Assembly (NCBI RefSeq): GCF_026385505.1
Contig: NZ_JANIDV010000001.1
Coordinates: forward strand, 62,001 to 126,000
Reading direction: 5' to 3'
Source: Bombella dulcis
GTDB taxonomy: Bacteria; Pseudomonadota; Alphaproteobacteria; Acetobacterales; Acetobacteraceae
Length of the DNA stretch: 64,000 nucleotides
A program made the translations under genes and the position numbers. Under the pieces are notes generated by a model that ran no database searches, had not been told where the DNA came from, and saw only the letters and a program-made list of their open reading frames with translations. Shown here piece after piece: positions 43,285 to 52,393 of the stretch (the first letter of the stretch is position 1; the number at the start of each line of letters is the position of its first letter).

Positions 43285-43365
43285 AAAGGTCACGTATGAT
43301 GACTATCTGCCGGGTCCGGCGATCTGGAGGCTTGCGTGTATGCAGTAAGGAAGGTTCCTGATGCT

Positions 43366-43380
43366 TTCAATTCATTTGAA
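43366..43380. promoter_or_regulatory. Inverted repeat upstream of efflux operon
   Basis: TTCAA-TTCAT-TTGAA is a perfect 5-bp inverted repeat with a T-N11-A core like LysR-type operator sites, 160 bases before ytcA. An AT-rich stretch with possible -10 sequences (TACATATATGA) follows at about 43427-43438. There is no regulator gene next to it. Confidence 0.3.
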
Positions 43381-43540
43381 GAATAGAACGTGATTTCGTA
43401 TGGTCAGGTATTCCAACTCATTAAAATACATATATGATCCAGTTGTTCAGATGTCTTGCCGTGGCAGCATCGCCCTCGTGTCGTGCGGGAACGTGCTCCG
43501 TGGGGTCATATATTTCCCAGTAGCTGGAACAGGAGCATGC

Positions 43541-43840
43541 ATGAAGTTACTTAGGGCGATCTCTCTCCGGGGTGGTGGGACACCGTGGTGGATCGTATTT
43601 CTGCTTTTTGGCCCCTCAGAATGTTGGGCTAGTATTGGAGCGCCGAGCTTTCCTTTAGCTGGGGCCTATTTTCCAGCTTGGCTTATATGCCTGTTCATAG
43701 GTGGGGTCAGTGCCGCCCTGTTGAGGCTGGTATTCATGGTCCTGCATGTTGATGGTTTGCTGCGTTACCATCTGGTGACCTATCTCTCCATGGGCACGAT
43801 GCTCGGGCTGTTCGCTTGGATTCTTCTCTACGGGCAATAA
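43541..43840 (+). CDS. YtcA-like small membrane protein of efflux operon
   Basis: A 99-residue protein with a membrane segment or signal sequence at about 14-35 and two further membrane helices ('FPAWLICLFIGGVSAALLRLVFMV', 'VTYLSMGTMLGLFAWILLY'). It resembles YtcA, the small uncharacterised protein that opens the ytcA-mdtNOP operon of enterobacteria. The frame is open upstream to 43400, but ATG 43541 has AGGAG at the right distance. The mature N-terminus begins 'SIGAPSFPLAGAYFPAW', the conserved block. It is 9 bases before mdtN. The exact role in efflux is unknown. Confidence 0.75.
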   Translation: MKLLRAISLRGGGTPWWIVFLLFGPSECWASIGAPSFPLAGAYFPAWLICLFIGGVSAALLRLVFMVLHVDGLLRYHLVTYLSMGTMLGLFAWILLYGQ

Positions 43841-43849
43841 GGCTGTTTC

Positions 43850-44905
43850 ATGAAAAAAGTACGGATTAAAGGTCGCTTCCCGTTGGGGAGTGTGATTGCG
43901 ATGGCCACTCTGGTGTCTGCCTTCCTGGGCGTCCTTTATGTGGATCACCAGTCAGGCCAGCATCCCAATAGTGATAGCGCGGTCATCTATACGGAGAGTG
44001 TGCATGTCGCTGCTCTTGTCGGCGGGCGGTTGCAGACTCTGGCCGTCAAGGAGAACCAGGTCGTACATAAGGGTGATCTGCTCTATCAGATCGACCCGGA
44101 ACCTTATGAAATTGCCCTGCACAGGGCTGAGGCCAGCCAGACGCAGGCCCAGGCTGACCTGAATGATGCCCGCCGTGCGCTGGCTGTCCGCATAGCCAAT
44201 GCGGCTACGAACGAGCGCAAGAGGCATCAGGCGGAAGATGAGAAGGACCTGGCATGGCGCACGGTGACCCGTCTCAAGCCTCTGGCCGAGCAGCATTATG
44301 TGTCATGGCAGGTCTATGACCAGGCCGTGACGAAGTTCAACTCCGCCGTCGATGCGTTGGCCGAAGCGCAGCACGCACAGCAGGCCAGTCAGGTTGCCGT
44401 CGGTGACGTGAAACATGCCGAGGCGGTCCTTCAGGAAGCTTCCGTGGCGGTTGAACATGCTCGCTACGAGCTGCGCCAGACACGTGTCACGGCCAACATA
44501 GCCGGTTACGTGACCAGCCTGAGCGTGAAGGAAGGCGAGGTTCTGGGGGCCAATCAGGAGCTGTTCACGCTCGTCGCCAAGGATGAGTGGTATGCGCTGG
44601 CCCCGATCCGGGAAATCAACCTGGCTGCGGTCCGTCCGGGAACCTGCGCCACGGTCTATTCCATGATCGACCGCAGCCATCCCATTCATGGTGTCGTGGA
44701 GAGTGTGGGCCGGGGTGTGCTGACCGATTACATGAAGGAAAATCCCCGTGGTGTGCCTTATGTCGAGCGGCAGATGGACTGGGTGCATATCGCCCAGCGT
44801 TTCCCCGTGCGTATCAAGGTTGATAACGATGCGCCTGAGCATCTTCTGAGACTGGGGGCAACGGCCAACGTGGAAATTCTCCATGGTGCGGCCTGTCATG
44901 CTTAA
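43850..44905 (+). CDS. Membrane fusion (periplasmic adaptor) protein, MdtN type
   Basis: A 351-residue HlyD/EmrA-type adaptor linking an inner-membrane pump to the outer-membrane channel. One N-terminal anchor (about 12-32), a first half lipoyl motif 'VAALVGGRLQTLAVKENQVVHKGDLLYQIDP', a long coiled-coil hairpin (about 90-205), the second lipoyl half 'VTANIAGYVTSLSVKEGEVL', and a beta-barrel domain. The neighbours YtcA, a FUSC pump and an outer-membrane factor define the MdtNOP-type layout. The stop overlaps the start region of the pump gene. Confidence 0.88.
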   Translation: MKKVRIKGRFPLGSVIAMATLVSAFLGVLYVDHQSGQHPNSDSAVIYTESVHVAALVGGRLQTLAVKENQVVHKGDLLYQIDPEPYEIALHRAEASQTQAQADLNDARRALAVRIANAATNERKRHQAEDEKDLAWRTVTRLKPLAEQHYVSWQVYDQAVTKFNSAVDALAEAQHAQQASQVAVGDVKHAEAVLQEASVAVEHARYELRQTRVTANIAGYVTSLSVKEGEVLGANQELFTLVAKDEWYALAPIREINLAAVRPGTCATVYSMIDRSHPIHGVVESVGRGVLTDYMKENPRGVPYVERQMDWVHIAQRFPVRIKVDNDAPEHLLRLGATANVEILHGAACHA

Positions 44906-46760
44906 ACCCTATTATGATGCCTTCATGCGTCTATGGTGGTTGGCCGTGAGGCCAACCCGTGGGCGCACGGCACTCGCTTTGCGGACGGCCATCGTATGTA
45001 TGGTGCTTGTCATCATTGGCGAGATATGGCAGCTGCCCATGCTGACCCTGCTTACGTTGACGCTAGGTGCGTTGTGGCAGGGGAACAGGGTGGCGAACAT
45101 GAAAATTTCCATCATGTACGTCATCTTTTTCTCGGGGGTGGTAGCTGTTCTCTATGTGGGTGTTGCCACAACGATCAATAATTTTTTGGCAACACTCATT
45201 TTCAATCTCATACTCAGTTTTATTTTCTTCTATCTCAGCACGACAAGTATCCTTGGTATGATTAGTGTCATTGGCGGGCTGATTTTGTCCTACATGCTGG
45301 TGGCACTGGATAGTGTGCAGAGTGGCGACAGTATCGCCCGCCTCATTCTTTCTGCATGGCGTGTGTTCCTTATTATTGGGGGAATGCTTGCTTTTGTGGG
45401 GAGTTGTTTTTCACCATCGCCAGAGCATGTCCTTACGGATCAGATTATCGAGCGACTGCGTCTGTCGGCAAAATGTCTGGGACGTCGTGGAGAAGGGCGT
45501 GCCATTCCTCAGGCGTGGCAGGATGCTGTCATGGATACTGTTGGAGAAGGTGTAAGTGGCATGTTCGGCATGCTGGGTGCTGCCGCCATGGAACAGCGCT
45601 GGAGTGCAGAAGACCTTTCCTATTTGCGTCGGGCTGCCTTGAACAGTTTTGGTGTGTTACAGTTTGTTGAGCGCTGCCTGAAGCCAAATGCACCTATTTC
45701 TGAGGAAGATAGTGCTTATCTGGCTCAGAGGCTGAGAGAAGTGGCTGACTGCTTCGAAGAAAATAGTCGACCGACTGAGATGGGGACCTTTCAGGTCTGT
45801 TCAGGAGAAGTTGCGCAGGAGATGGAGCGCCTTCTGAACAGGATGGACCAGCCTCTGACAGCCGAGGAGGCTCAGCTTCCTTCTGGTCCGCTCAGTGGTG
45901 TAGCACCAAAGAAGAAGCCGGCCTTCTTCCTGCCCGGTGCCTTCACGGACCCGGAGCATGTCCGTTTTGCCGTTAAGGGCACGGTATCTGTCTGTATCGC
46001 TATCATTACGTACAAGATGCTGAACTGGCCGGGCGTGCATACATGCATCATTACCTGCTTCATCGTCTCCTTGCCGACGATGGGGGCCGTGCTGGACAAG
46101 CAGCGTCTACGTATTGTCGGTGCTCTGATGGGCTGCTGCATGGCTATGGGAACTATCATATGGCTCATGCCGCATATGACGGACGTGGCAGAGATCATGC
46201 TTGTTATAGGGGTGGTCATTTTCATTGGGGCATGGGTAAAGGCTGGCGATCAACGTATTTCTTACCTTGGGTTGCAGATTATCGTGACCTTTACATTGTC
46301 CGATCTGGCCAAGTATGCCCCGACGACAGACCTGACAGTGCCGCGTGACCGTATCATCGGTATTCTGATCGGTCTGGCCATTACCTACGTCGTGCATACC
46401 CTGTTTTGGCCGCATAGTGCGATGGGCGGGGTCATGCAGAAACTCAAGGCTCTTGATGGTATGCTGGCGCAGGATGTTACGGGCTGGAATCATGATCAGC
46501 GCCTGCTTCAGGCAGCACGGGTGCAGGAAACAGCCAGTGGAGCCATGAGCCAGCTGCGTCAGGCCATGATTGAACCAGTCTCCATGCGTCCGACTCAGCA
46601 CAGGATGCGGCAGTACGTGCTGTTCCTGCGTCGGGCCGCTGCGAATGCGGGGAGCCTGTTCGGAGACGTAGCGGAAAGCCATCAGAAAAAGGTGATTCGA
46701 TTGGGACAAATTCTGAAGGGTGAAGAGATGGCCTCCCTCAAAGAAGGGGGAAGTTTCTGA
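44898..46760 (+). CDS. FUSC-type efflux pump, MdtO type
   Basis: A 620-residue inner-membrane protein with two sets of about six helices (about 25-165 and 365-515) separated and followed by cytoplasmic domains; 'RTALALRTAIVCMVLVIIGEIWQLP' opens the first set and 'HVRFAVKGTVSVCIAIITYKMLNWPG' the second. It is the likely pump of the four-gene unit, exporting sulfa-like drugs, aromatic acids or similar compounds by analogy with E. coli MdtO; the substrate is inference. Start 44898 overlaps the mdtN stop by 8 bases; 44883 is an alternative with 5 more residues. The gene is lower in GC than its neighbours mdtN and mdtP. The stop shares one base with the next ATG (TGATG). Confidence 0.85.
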   Translation: MLKPYYDAFMRLWWLAVRPTRGRTALALRTAIVCMVLVIIGEIWQLPMLTLLTLTLGALWQGNRVANMKISIMYVIFFSGVVAVLYVGVATTINNFLATLIFNLILSFIFFYLSTTSILGMISVIGGLILSYMLVALDSVQSGDSIARLILSAWRVFLIIGGMLAFVGSCFSPSPEHVLTDQIIERLRLSAKCLGRRGEGRAIPQAWQDAVMDTVGEGVSGMFGMLGAAAMEQRWSAEDLSYLRRAALNSFGVLQFVERCLKPNAPISEEDSAYLAQRLREVADCFEENSRPTEMGTFQVCSGEVAQEMERLLNRMDQPLTAEEAQLPSGPLSGVAPKKKPAFFLPGAFTDPEHVRFAVKGTVSVCIAIITYKMLNWPGVHTCIITCFIVSLPTMGAVLDKQRLRIVGALMGCCMAMGTIIWLMPHMTDVAEIMLVIGVVIFIGAWVKAGDQRISYLGLQIIVTFTLSDLAKYAPTTDLTVPRDRIIGILIGLAITYVVHTLFWPHSAMGGVMQKLKALDGMLAQDVTGWNHDQRLLQAARVQETASGAMSQLRQAMIEPVSMRPTQHRMRQYVLFLRRAAANAGSLFGDVAESHQKKVIRLGQILKGEEMASLKEGGSF

Positions 46761-48532
46761 TGAATGTCCTGTTAAGGAAAAGTGACATGGGGCAGGTAAA
46801 AAGACAGGAACAGGGCATGCAGACTGGTTCGTCCCGATCATGTAGTGATATTTCCGTTGTAAGTTGGTTTTGTAGGCAGCGGAAGGAAGACAGGTCGTTA
46901 CGGCGTGCTGTTCTGGTCTGCGCCATGCTGTTGGGGAGCAGTGCCCTGAGCGGCTGCCAGACGACAGCTATGCGGAACATGCCACCCGCCCCTGACAGGC
47001 CGTGGAATGCGCCGGTTGACGCAAATGGCCACATCATCGAGGGACACGAGAAGGCTGCACCGGGGCAGAAGGGCGGTCGTGTCCTGAAGATGCCTGCCGG
47101 CTACCGTCTTTCATCGGACCATGTCCTGCCGCAGCCTGCGGCACTAGGCAATGTGCAGGTGGACCATTCCTACAATCTGGCTGACCTGATTGACATGGCC
47201 CAGTCCATCAATCCCTCCACACGGCAGGCATGGGATGCGGCCAGGGAGAGTGCGGCAGAGACCGGCATTGCCCGGTCGGCCTACCTGCCGCACCTGACGG
47301 CAACGGCCATGGGGGGCTACGGGATTCTGGAACCTCATAACCGCTTCCGGGCCGAAGGAGGAAAGGTCAATACGGATACCCGCATTCACGGCACTCTGGA
47401 ACGCCAGCAGGTGGGGCTGGAATGGCTTCTGTTCGATTTCGGCAAGCGTCGTGCCGTCATGGAGGAAGCAACCCAGAAAAGTATCGGGCAGAATATCCTG
47501 TTCACGGGTGAACATCAGAAGGTCATCCACCAGGTGGCTCTGGCCTATTATCGCTATGCGGCAGCCCTGAACAACGTGTCGCTCGTGCGGCAGTCCCTTG
47601 AAAATGCCCATGCCATTTCCCGTGCGGCAGAAGCCAACCTGAAGAACGGAGAGGGGACGGTCGTTGACACGTCACAGGCCGAGCAGGCCGTGGCGGAGGC
47701 CGAGCTGGTGCTGGCACGGACGGAAGGTGACGTGGAAACCTACCGGCTGGAGCTGCTGACGGCTGTCGGTCTCAACCCGTCCCAGCCGCTGCATGTCCAG
47801 ACGGACAGCGGGCGGAACATCCGTGTTGATGACATCCGGCTGAGTGACGAGATGGTGCATGAGGCCGTGGCCCGTCGGCCGGATGTTCTGGCGGCCTATA
47901 CCAGCCTGCGTGCGGCCAGAAGTGCCGTGGAGGGCGCACGGGCCAGTTACAGGCCGCAGATTTTCATGAGCGGTAACGTCGGGTACAATTTTGATGACAT
48001 CCGCTTCCGTAATCTGCCGCTTGTCAACGTGACGTCGATCAATGACCGGGTCCATACGTTCGGCAGCCTGATCACGGCGGGGATTACCGTTCCCATCTAT
48101 GATGGCGGGCTGCGCCGCAACCGTCTGCGTCAGGCGCATGAACGGGAAGACAGTGCCCGTGCCGCTCTTCAGGACACGCAGAACAATGCTGTCCGGACGA
48201 TCGTGAGTGCGGAGGCCATGCTCCATACGGGCATCACGGCCTATCAGGCCGCCCTGAGCCTCCAGAAGGCCAGCCAGACCGGCTTTGATGCCGCCCTGAC
48301 AGCCTACCGGTCCGGTGACGGTACGATGACCCGTATGCTGGAACTCCAGAATACCCTGCTCAATGCCCGTCTGTCCGTGTCGGACAGCTATTACGGGATG
48401 CTGAGTGCGGCGGCGTCTCTGGCCTATGCTGCCGGTACGCTGGGCAGCAGCAGCGTCCTGTCTGACATTCAGGGATCACTGGAGGAAGGGGCACCAGCCC
48501 CTGTTCCAGTGTCCAGCAGTCAGGTCCCCTGA
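46760..48532 (+). CDS. Outer-membrane efflux lipoprotein, TolC/NodT family (MdtP type)
   Basis: A 590-residue outer-membrane factor. About 50 polar residues precede a lipoprotein signal (AVLVCAMLLGSSALSGC, lipidated Cys near 66), an unusually long leader; an internal start closer to the signal (for example 46790 or 46820) may be the true one. The mature protein has the two OEP repeats with long helices ('NLADLIDMAQSINPSTRQAWDAARESA', 'QVALAYYRYAAALNNVSLVRQSLENAHA') and beta strands ('QIFMSGNVGYNFDD'). It forms the exit duct for the MdtN/MdtO complex. The end of the gene overlaps a terminator stem. Confidence 0.87.
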   Translation: MNVLLRKSDMGQVKRQEQGMQTGSSRSCSDISVVSWFCRQRKEDRSLRRAVLVCAMLLGSSALSGCQTTAMRNMPPAPDRPWNAPVDANGHIIEGHEKAAPGQKGGRVLKMPAGYRLSSDHVLPQPAALGNVQVDHSYNLADLIDMAQSINPSTRQAWDAARESAAETGIARSAYLPHLTATAMGGYGILEPHNRFRAEGGKVNTDTRIHGTLERQQVGLEWLLFDFGKRRAVMEEATQKSIGQNILFTGEHQKVIHQVALAYYRYAAALNNVSLVRQSLENAHAISRAAEANLKNGEGTVVDTSQAEQAVAEAELVLARTEGDVETYRLELLTAVGLNPSQPLHVQTDSGRNIRVDDIRLSDEMVHEAVARRPDVLAAYTSLRAARSAVEGARASYRPQIFMSGNVGYNFDDIRFRNLPLVNVTSINDRVHTFGSLITAGITVPIYDGGLRRNRLRQAHEREDSARAALQDTQNNAVRTIVSAEAMLHTGITAYQAALSLQKASQTGFDAALTAYRSGDGTMTRMLELQNTLLNARLSVSDSYYGMLSAAASLAYAAGTLGSSSVLSDIQGSLEEGAPAPVPVSSSQVP

Positions 48533-48544
48533 CAGGGGCTTTTC
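48496..48544 (+). terminator. Hairpin terminator embedded in end of mdtP-like gene
   Basis: AGCCCCTGT (48496-48504) pairs perfectly with ACAGGGGCT (48532-48540), followed by TTTTC. A competing shorter hairpin CCCCT-GAC-AGGGG (48526-48538) spans the stop codon. Either can end the efflux operon. Confidence 0.65.
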
Positions 48545-48556
48545 ATGCGGCTCGTT

Positions 48557-49759
48557 TCACGGTGTGTGACGGCGGGCCACATGAAGCGTGATGAAATAGA
48601 TGACCAGTCCTCCCGCAGAGAGGAGGGCACCGCCCCAGCCAACGGCACTGATGCCGAAGCCGTTTTCCACCAGCATGGCCCCCATGGATGCCCCCAGGGC
48701 GTTGGCGATGTTGAAGGCTGAGTGGTTCAGCGAGGCAGACAGTGTCTGGGCGTCACCGGCCACATCCATGAGGCGGGCCTGCATGGCCGGGCTGAGGATG
48801 ACCGTGGCGGCAGGCAGCAGGAAGCAGACGGCCAGCATGGCAAGGCTGGAGGGCAGGAACAGCCAGAAAGCCAGCATGAAGATGACACTGGCCACCAGAC
48901 TGAAGATGGTGGTGCGGTCGAGGTTCCGGTCGATCATGGCTCCGCCGAAGGAGTTGCCCGCCACCATCCCGCAGCCCCAGACGACCTGATAGAAGGTGAT
49001 CATCCAGTGATTGAGGTGGGTGACCTGTCCAAGCCCGGAGGTGAGGAAGGTATAGACACCGAACATGCCGCCGAAACCGATGGCCCCCGTCAGCAGGGTC
49101 AGCAGGACATGGGGATTTCTGAAGGCTGCCAGTTCCGACATGGCATTCACATTATTGCGGGGCCTGTCGGACGGGATGAGGAAGGCGACACCGGCAATGC
49201 AGAGCAGTCCCAGAACGGAAAGGGCACCGTAGATCACCTCCCATGATATGTACTGGGAGAGGAAGGTGCTGAGCGGTGCGCCGATGACCGTGGAGAACAT
49301 GATGCCGGACAGCACCATGCTGACGGTCCGTCCCCGTCGTGCCCGTTCCACCATGGAGGCCCCTGTCAGGGCGGCGATGCCGAAAAAGGCACCATGCGGC
49401 AGCCCCGTGATGAAGCGCATGACTTCAATGGGGAACAGGGACGAGAACAGGATGGTGCCGATATTGCCGATGCAGAACAGGGTGAGCAGTAGCAGGAGTA
49501 CGGTACGGCGGGACAGATGCGCCCCGGCGATGGCCATGACGGGCGCACCCACCACGACCCCCAGAGCATAGGCCGAAATGACGGCACTGGCCTGCCCGAC
49601 TGAGACCCCCAGGGCATGGGAGAAGGCGGGCAGAATGCCCATCATGCCGAACTCCCCCGTACCGATGGTGAAGGTGCCGAGCATGAGGGCTGCAATGGCG
49701 GGGGCAACACCATGAGGTGGGGTCAGGCGTGGGCCTGTAACCGTTTCGGTCTGCTCCAT
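48557..49759 (-). CDS. MFS transporter, DHA1 (arabinose efflux/multidrug) type
   Basis: A 400-residue, twelve-helix major facilitator. 'FTIGTGEFGMMGILPAFSHALGVSVGQASAVISAYALGVVVGAPV' in helices 1-2 is the DHA1 sugar-efflux/drug-export signature, 'GAHLSRRTVLLLLL' holds the MFS motif A position, and 'GLPHGAFFGIAALTGASMV' follows. Relatives such as AraJ, YdhP and PbuE export sugars, purines or drugs; the substrate is not evident. It is convergent with the efflux operon and divergent from rpsD, separated from it by 333 bases. Confidence 0.88.
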   Translation of the reverse strand: MEQTETVTGPRLTPPHGVAPAIAALMLGTFTIGTGEFGMMGILPAFSHALGVSVGQASAVISAYALGVVVGAPVMAIAGAHLSRRTVLLLLLTLFCIGNIGTILFSSLFPIEVMRFITGLPHGAFFGIAALTGASMVERARRGRTVSMVLSGIMFSTVIGAPLSTFLSQYISWEVIYGALSVLGLLCIAGVAFLIPSDRPRNNVNAMSELAAFRNPHVLLTLLTGAIGFGGMFGVYTFLTSGLGQVTHLNHWMITFYQVVWGCGMVAGNSFGGAMIDRNLDRTTIFSLVASVIFMLAFWLFLPSSLAMLAVCFLLPAATVILSPAMQARLMDVAGDAQTLSASLNHSAFNIANALGASMGAMLVENGFGISAVGWGGALLSAGGLVIYFITLHVARRHTP

Positions 49760-50092
49760 AAGGGGGAGTGCTCCAGTCTGATAAGGGAATTATGGCGGTA
49801 TAGGTGATATGGGCCGGTTTTTCCAAGATGTTCTGAGATTAAAGCTGTTTTATGCCGTGATTGCTGGTGGCCCGTTTTCTTGACAGGCTCCGGGGTCTCG
49901 TGTAACGGCAGTCACATTGCCGGGAATGTCGGATGGTCTGGCCGGAATCATGCGTGCTGTGGCGCAGGATTCCATGAGGTTCGCAGGCTGTTCCGTTCTT
50001 CCAGTTCCGCATGGAGCGGGGGAGAGCCTACCGGTGCAACAAAGGGCCGTCACGCAGGGCTGGCAGCCTGAGAGAGAATACGGGTTCAACCG
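49760..50092. other. Intergenic region between MFS gene and rpsD
   Basis: A 333-base gap holding the promoters of two divergent genes. The rpsD side carries a strong -35 (49880). The roughly 185-base leader before rpsD has no convincing tRNA, open frame or riboswitch that I can recognise. A weak purine-rich site (GAGAGAATACGGG) lies before the rpsD start. Confidence 0.6.
49880..49908 (+). promoter_or_regulatory. Probable rpsD promoter
   Basis: TTGACA at 49880-49885, a 17-base spacer, and TAACGG at 49903-49908. The perfect -35 with a degenerate -10 fits alphaproteobacterial housekeeping promoters. The transcript would carry a leader of about 180 bases, where S4 autoregulation could act. Confidence 0.55.
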
Positions 50093-50710
50093 ATGTCAAA
50101 ACGTCTTGAGAGCAAGTACAAGATCAACCGCCGTCTCGGCGTCAACCTGTGGGGCCGCGCCAAGTCTCCGGTCAACCGCCGTGAATATGGTCCGGGTCAG
50201 CACGGCCAGCGTCGCCGTCAGAAGCCGTCTGACTACTCCATCCAGCTGATGGCCAAGCAGAAGCTGAAGGGTTACTACGGTAACATCAGCGAGAAGCAGT
50301 TCCGCCGCTATTATGATGAGGCCGTGCGCCGCAAGGGTGATACCTCCGAGAACCTGATCGGTCTGCTGGAGCGTCGTCTGGATGCCGTCATCTACCGTCT
50401 GAAGTTCGCCATGACCCCGTTTGCTGCCCGTCAGTTCGTCAGCCACGGTCATGTGCTCGTCAACGGCAAGCGCGTCAACATCCCGTCCTACCTGGTGAAG
50501 GAAGGCGACGTGATCGAGGTGCGTGAGAAGTCCAAGCAGCTTGCCATCGTTCTGGATGCCGTCCAGAGCGGCGAGCGTGACGTGCCGGAATACATCGAGG
50601 TGGATCATCGCCAGATGAAGGGCACCTTCATCCGTATTCCGCAGCTTTCCGATGTGCCGTACCCGGTGCAGATGGAACCGAATCTGGTGGTCGAGTTCTA
50701 CTCCCGCTAA
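50093..50710 (+). CDS. rpsD: 30S ribosomal protein S4
   Basis: A 205-residue primary rRNA-binding protein that nucleates the body of the 30S subunit and helps decoding accuracy. The conserved opening '[21 protein letters not shown]', '[20 protein letters not shown]' and the S4 RNA-binding domain ('[52 protein letters not shown]') are all present. Length is exactly that of the alphaproteobacterial form. Codon use is that of a highly expressed gene (strongly biased towards CGT/CGC for Arg and CTG for Leu). It is a stand-alone gene outside the alpha operon, as usual in this class. Confidence 0.98.
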   Translation: MSKRLESKYKINRRLGVNLWGRAKSPVNRREYGPGQHGQRRRQKPSDYSIQLMAKQKLKGYYGNISEKQFRRYYDEAVRRKGDTSENLIGLLERRLDAVIYRLKFAMTPFAARQFVSHGHVLVNGKRVNIPSYLVKEGDVIEVREKSKQLAIVLDAVQSGERDVPEYIEVDHRQMKGTFIRIPQLSDVPYPVQMEPNLVVEFYSR

Positions 50711-50800
50711 GATACGGTCCCTGGCTGTATATGGAGACGCCGGGCGGTTTTACCGTCCGGCGTTTGCCGTTTCTTATGCTCTCTCTTCAGGAAGGCTGAC

Positions 50801-52342
50801 ATGTCCGACCCCACCATCGCTGCGGAGATCCCCCGGCGGCGCACCTTTGCCATCATTTCCCATCCTGATGCCGGTAAGACCACACTGACGGAACGCATCC
50901 TGCGGGCTGGCGGGGCCATCCAGATGGCCGGAAATGTCCGGGCCAAGGGAGAGCGGCGGCGGACCCGGTCGGACTGGATGAGCATTGAGAAGGACCGTGG
51001 CATTTCGGTCGTCACCTCGGTGATGACTTTCAATTATGGTGGCTGTGTTTTCAACCTGCTGGACACGCCAGGCCATGAAGACTTCTCTGAAGATACCTAC
51101 CGGACTCTGACGGCGGTGGACTGTGCGGTGATGGTGATTGATGCCGCCAAGGGCATCGAGGCCCGGACACGCAAGCTGTTTGAAATCTGCCGCCTGCGGG
51201 ATATTCCCATCGTCACCTTCATCAACAAGATGGACCGTGAGGCGCAGGACTGTTTTGCCCTGCTGGATGAGATTTCAAACGCTCTGGCTCTGGATGTGTC
51301 TCCAGCGACATGGCCGGTCGGGCGGGCCGCGAAGTTTGCTGGCATTTATGACATCCGCACGAAGTCCCTGCATCTCAAGGAAGAGCTGCCGGAAGATGAT
51401 GAGCGTCTGGCCCTGATGCGGGAAGAGGTGGAGCTGGCCGAGATGGCCCTGCCGCCTTTCGAGAAAGAGTTTTTTGATGAAGGGCATCTGACCCCCGTTT
51501 TCTTCGGCTCCGCCATGAAGGAGATTGGCGTGACAGACCTGCTGGATGCCCTGGCCGCCTACGGGCCGCCGCCTCGTGCCCAGGCCTCCGAAACACGGGA
51601 AGTGCAGGCGACAGAAGAGAATGTCACGGCCCTGATCTTCAAGATTCAGGCGAACATGGACCCCAATCACCGGGACCGCATGGCTTTTGCCCGTGTCTGT
51701 TCCGGTAAGCTGACCCGTGGAATGCGGCTGAAGCATGTCCGGATTGGTAAGCAGTTTGCCCTTCATACGCCGCAGTTCTTCTTCGCCCAGGATCGCCAGC
51801 TTGTGGAAGAGGCCTTTGCCGGGGATGTGGTGGGGATTCCCAATCATGGTACCCTGCGTATTGGTGATACGCTGACGGATGGCGAAGACCTGCGCTTTAC
51901 GGGCGTGCCTCATTTCGCCCCCGAGATTCTGCGGCGTGTGCGGCTGGATGACGCCATGAAGGCCAAGAAACTGCGTCAGGCTCTTGTGGAGCTGGCGGAG
52001 GAAGGGGTCGTGCAGCTCTTCCGTCCACAGGATGGTGCGCCACCGATTGTGGGCGTGGTTGGTACGCTCCAGCTGGACGTGCTGCAATCCCGTCTTCAGG
52101 CGGAATATAATGTGCCGGTCGGGTTCGAGAGTACGCCCTTCACGCTGGCCCGCTGGGTGACAGGCAACAAGGCGGCCCTGGAGCAGTTCGAGGCTCTCAA
52201 CCGGAGTGCTATGGCCGATGATCTGGATGGGGACCCGGTCTTCCTTGCAGGGTCAGGTTTCATGATGAACCGGGCCATTGAAATGAATGAGGCCCTGAGC
52301 TTCCATGACATCAAGCAGATCGGCATGGCAGGCCAGGCCTGA
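50801..52342 (+). CDS. prfC: Peptide chain release factor 3
   Basis: A 513-residue translational GTPase that recycles RF1/RF2 after peptide release. G1 'SHPDAGKTTLTE' near residue 20, 'DRGISVVTSVMTF' (switch I), G3 'LLDTPGHEDFSEDTYR', and G4 'TFINKMDRE'. 'DWMSIEKDRGISV' distinguishes RF3 from EF-G. Domains II and III follow ('HFAPEILRRVRLDDAMKAKKLRQALVELAEEG'). AGGA precedes the ATG by about ten bases. It lies 90 bases downstream of rpsD and ends at a terminator. Confidence 0.95.
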   Translation: MSDPTIAAEIPRRRTFAIISHPDAGKTTLTERILRAGGAIQMAGNVRAKGERRRTRSDWMSIEKDRGISVVTSVMTFNYGGCVFNLLDTPGHEDFSEDTYRTLTAVDCAVMVIDAAKGIEARTRKLFEICRLRDIPIVTFINKMDREAQDCFALLDEISNALALDVSPATWPVGRAAKFAGIYDIRTKSLHLKEELPEDDERLALMREEVELAEMALPPFEKEFFDEGHLTPVFFGSAMKEIGVTDLLDALAAYGPPPRAQASETREVQATEENVTALIFKIQANMDPNHRDRMAFARVCSGKLTRGMRLKHVRIGKQFALHTPQFFFAQDRQLVEEAFAGDVVGIPNHGTLRIGDTLTDGEDLRFTGVPHFAPEILRRVRLDDAMKAKKLRQALVELAEEGVVQLFRPQDGAPPIVGVVGTLQLDVLQSRLQAEYNVPVGFESTPFTLARWVTGNKAALEQFEALNRSAMADDLDGDPVFLAGSGFMMNRAIEMNEALSFHDIKQIGMAGQA

Positions 52343-52351
52343 GGGAGAGAT

Positions 52352-52390
52352 GAAGAAGCCCGGAGGGGGGAGACCCTTCCGGGCTTCTTC
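52352..52390. terminator. Bidirectional hairpin terminator
   Basis: GAAGAAGCCCGG with CCGGGCTTCTTC forms a perfect 12-bp stem with a 15-base loop between convergent prfC and the EEP-family gene. The stem is symmetrical, with weak T tracts on both strands. Confidence 0.75.
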
Positions 52391-52393
52391 ATG

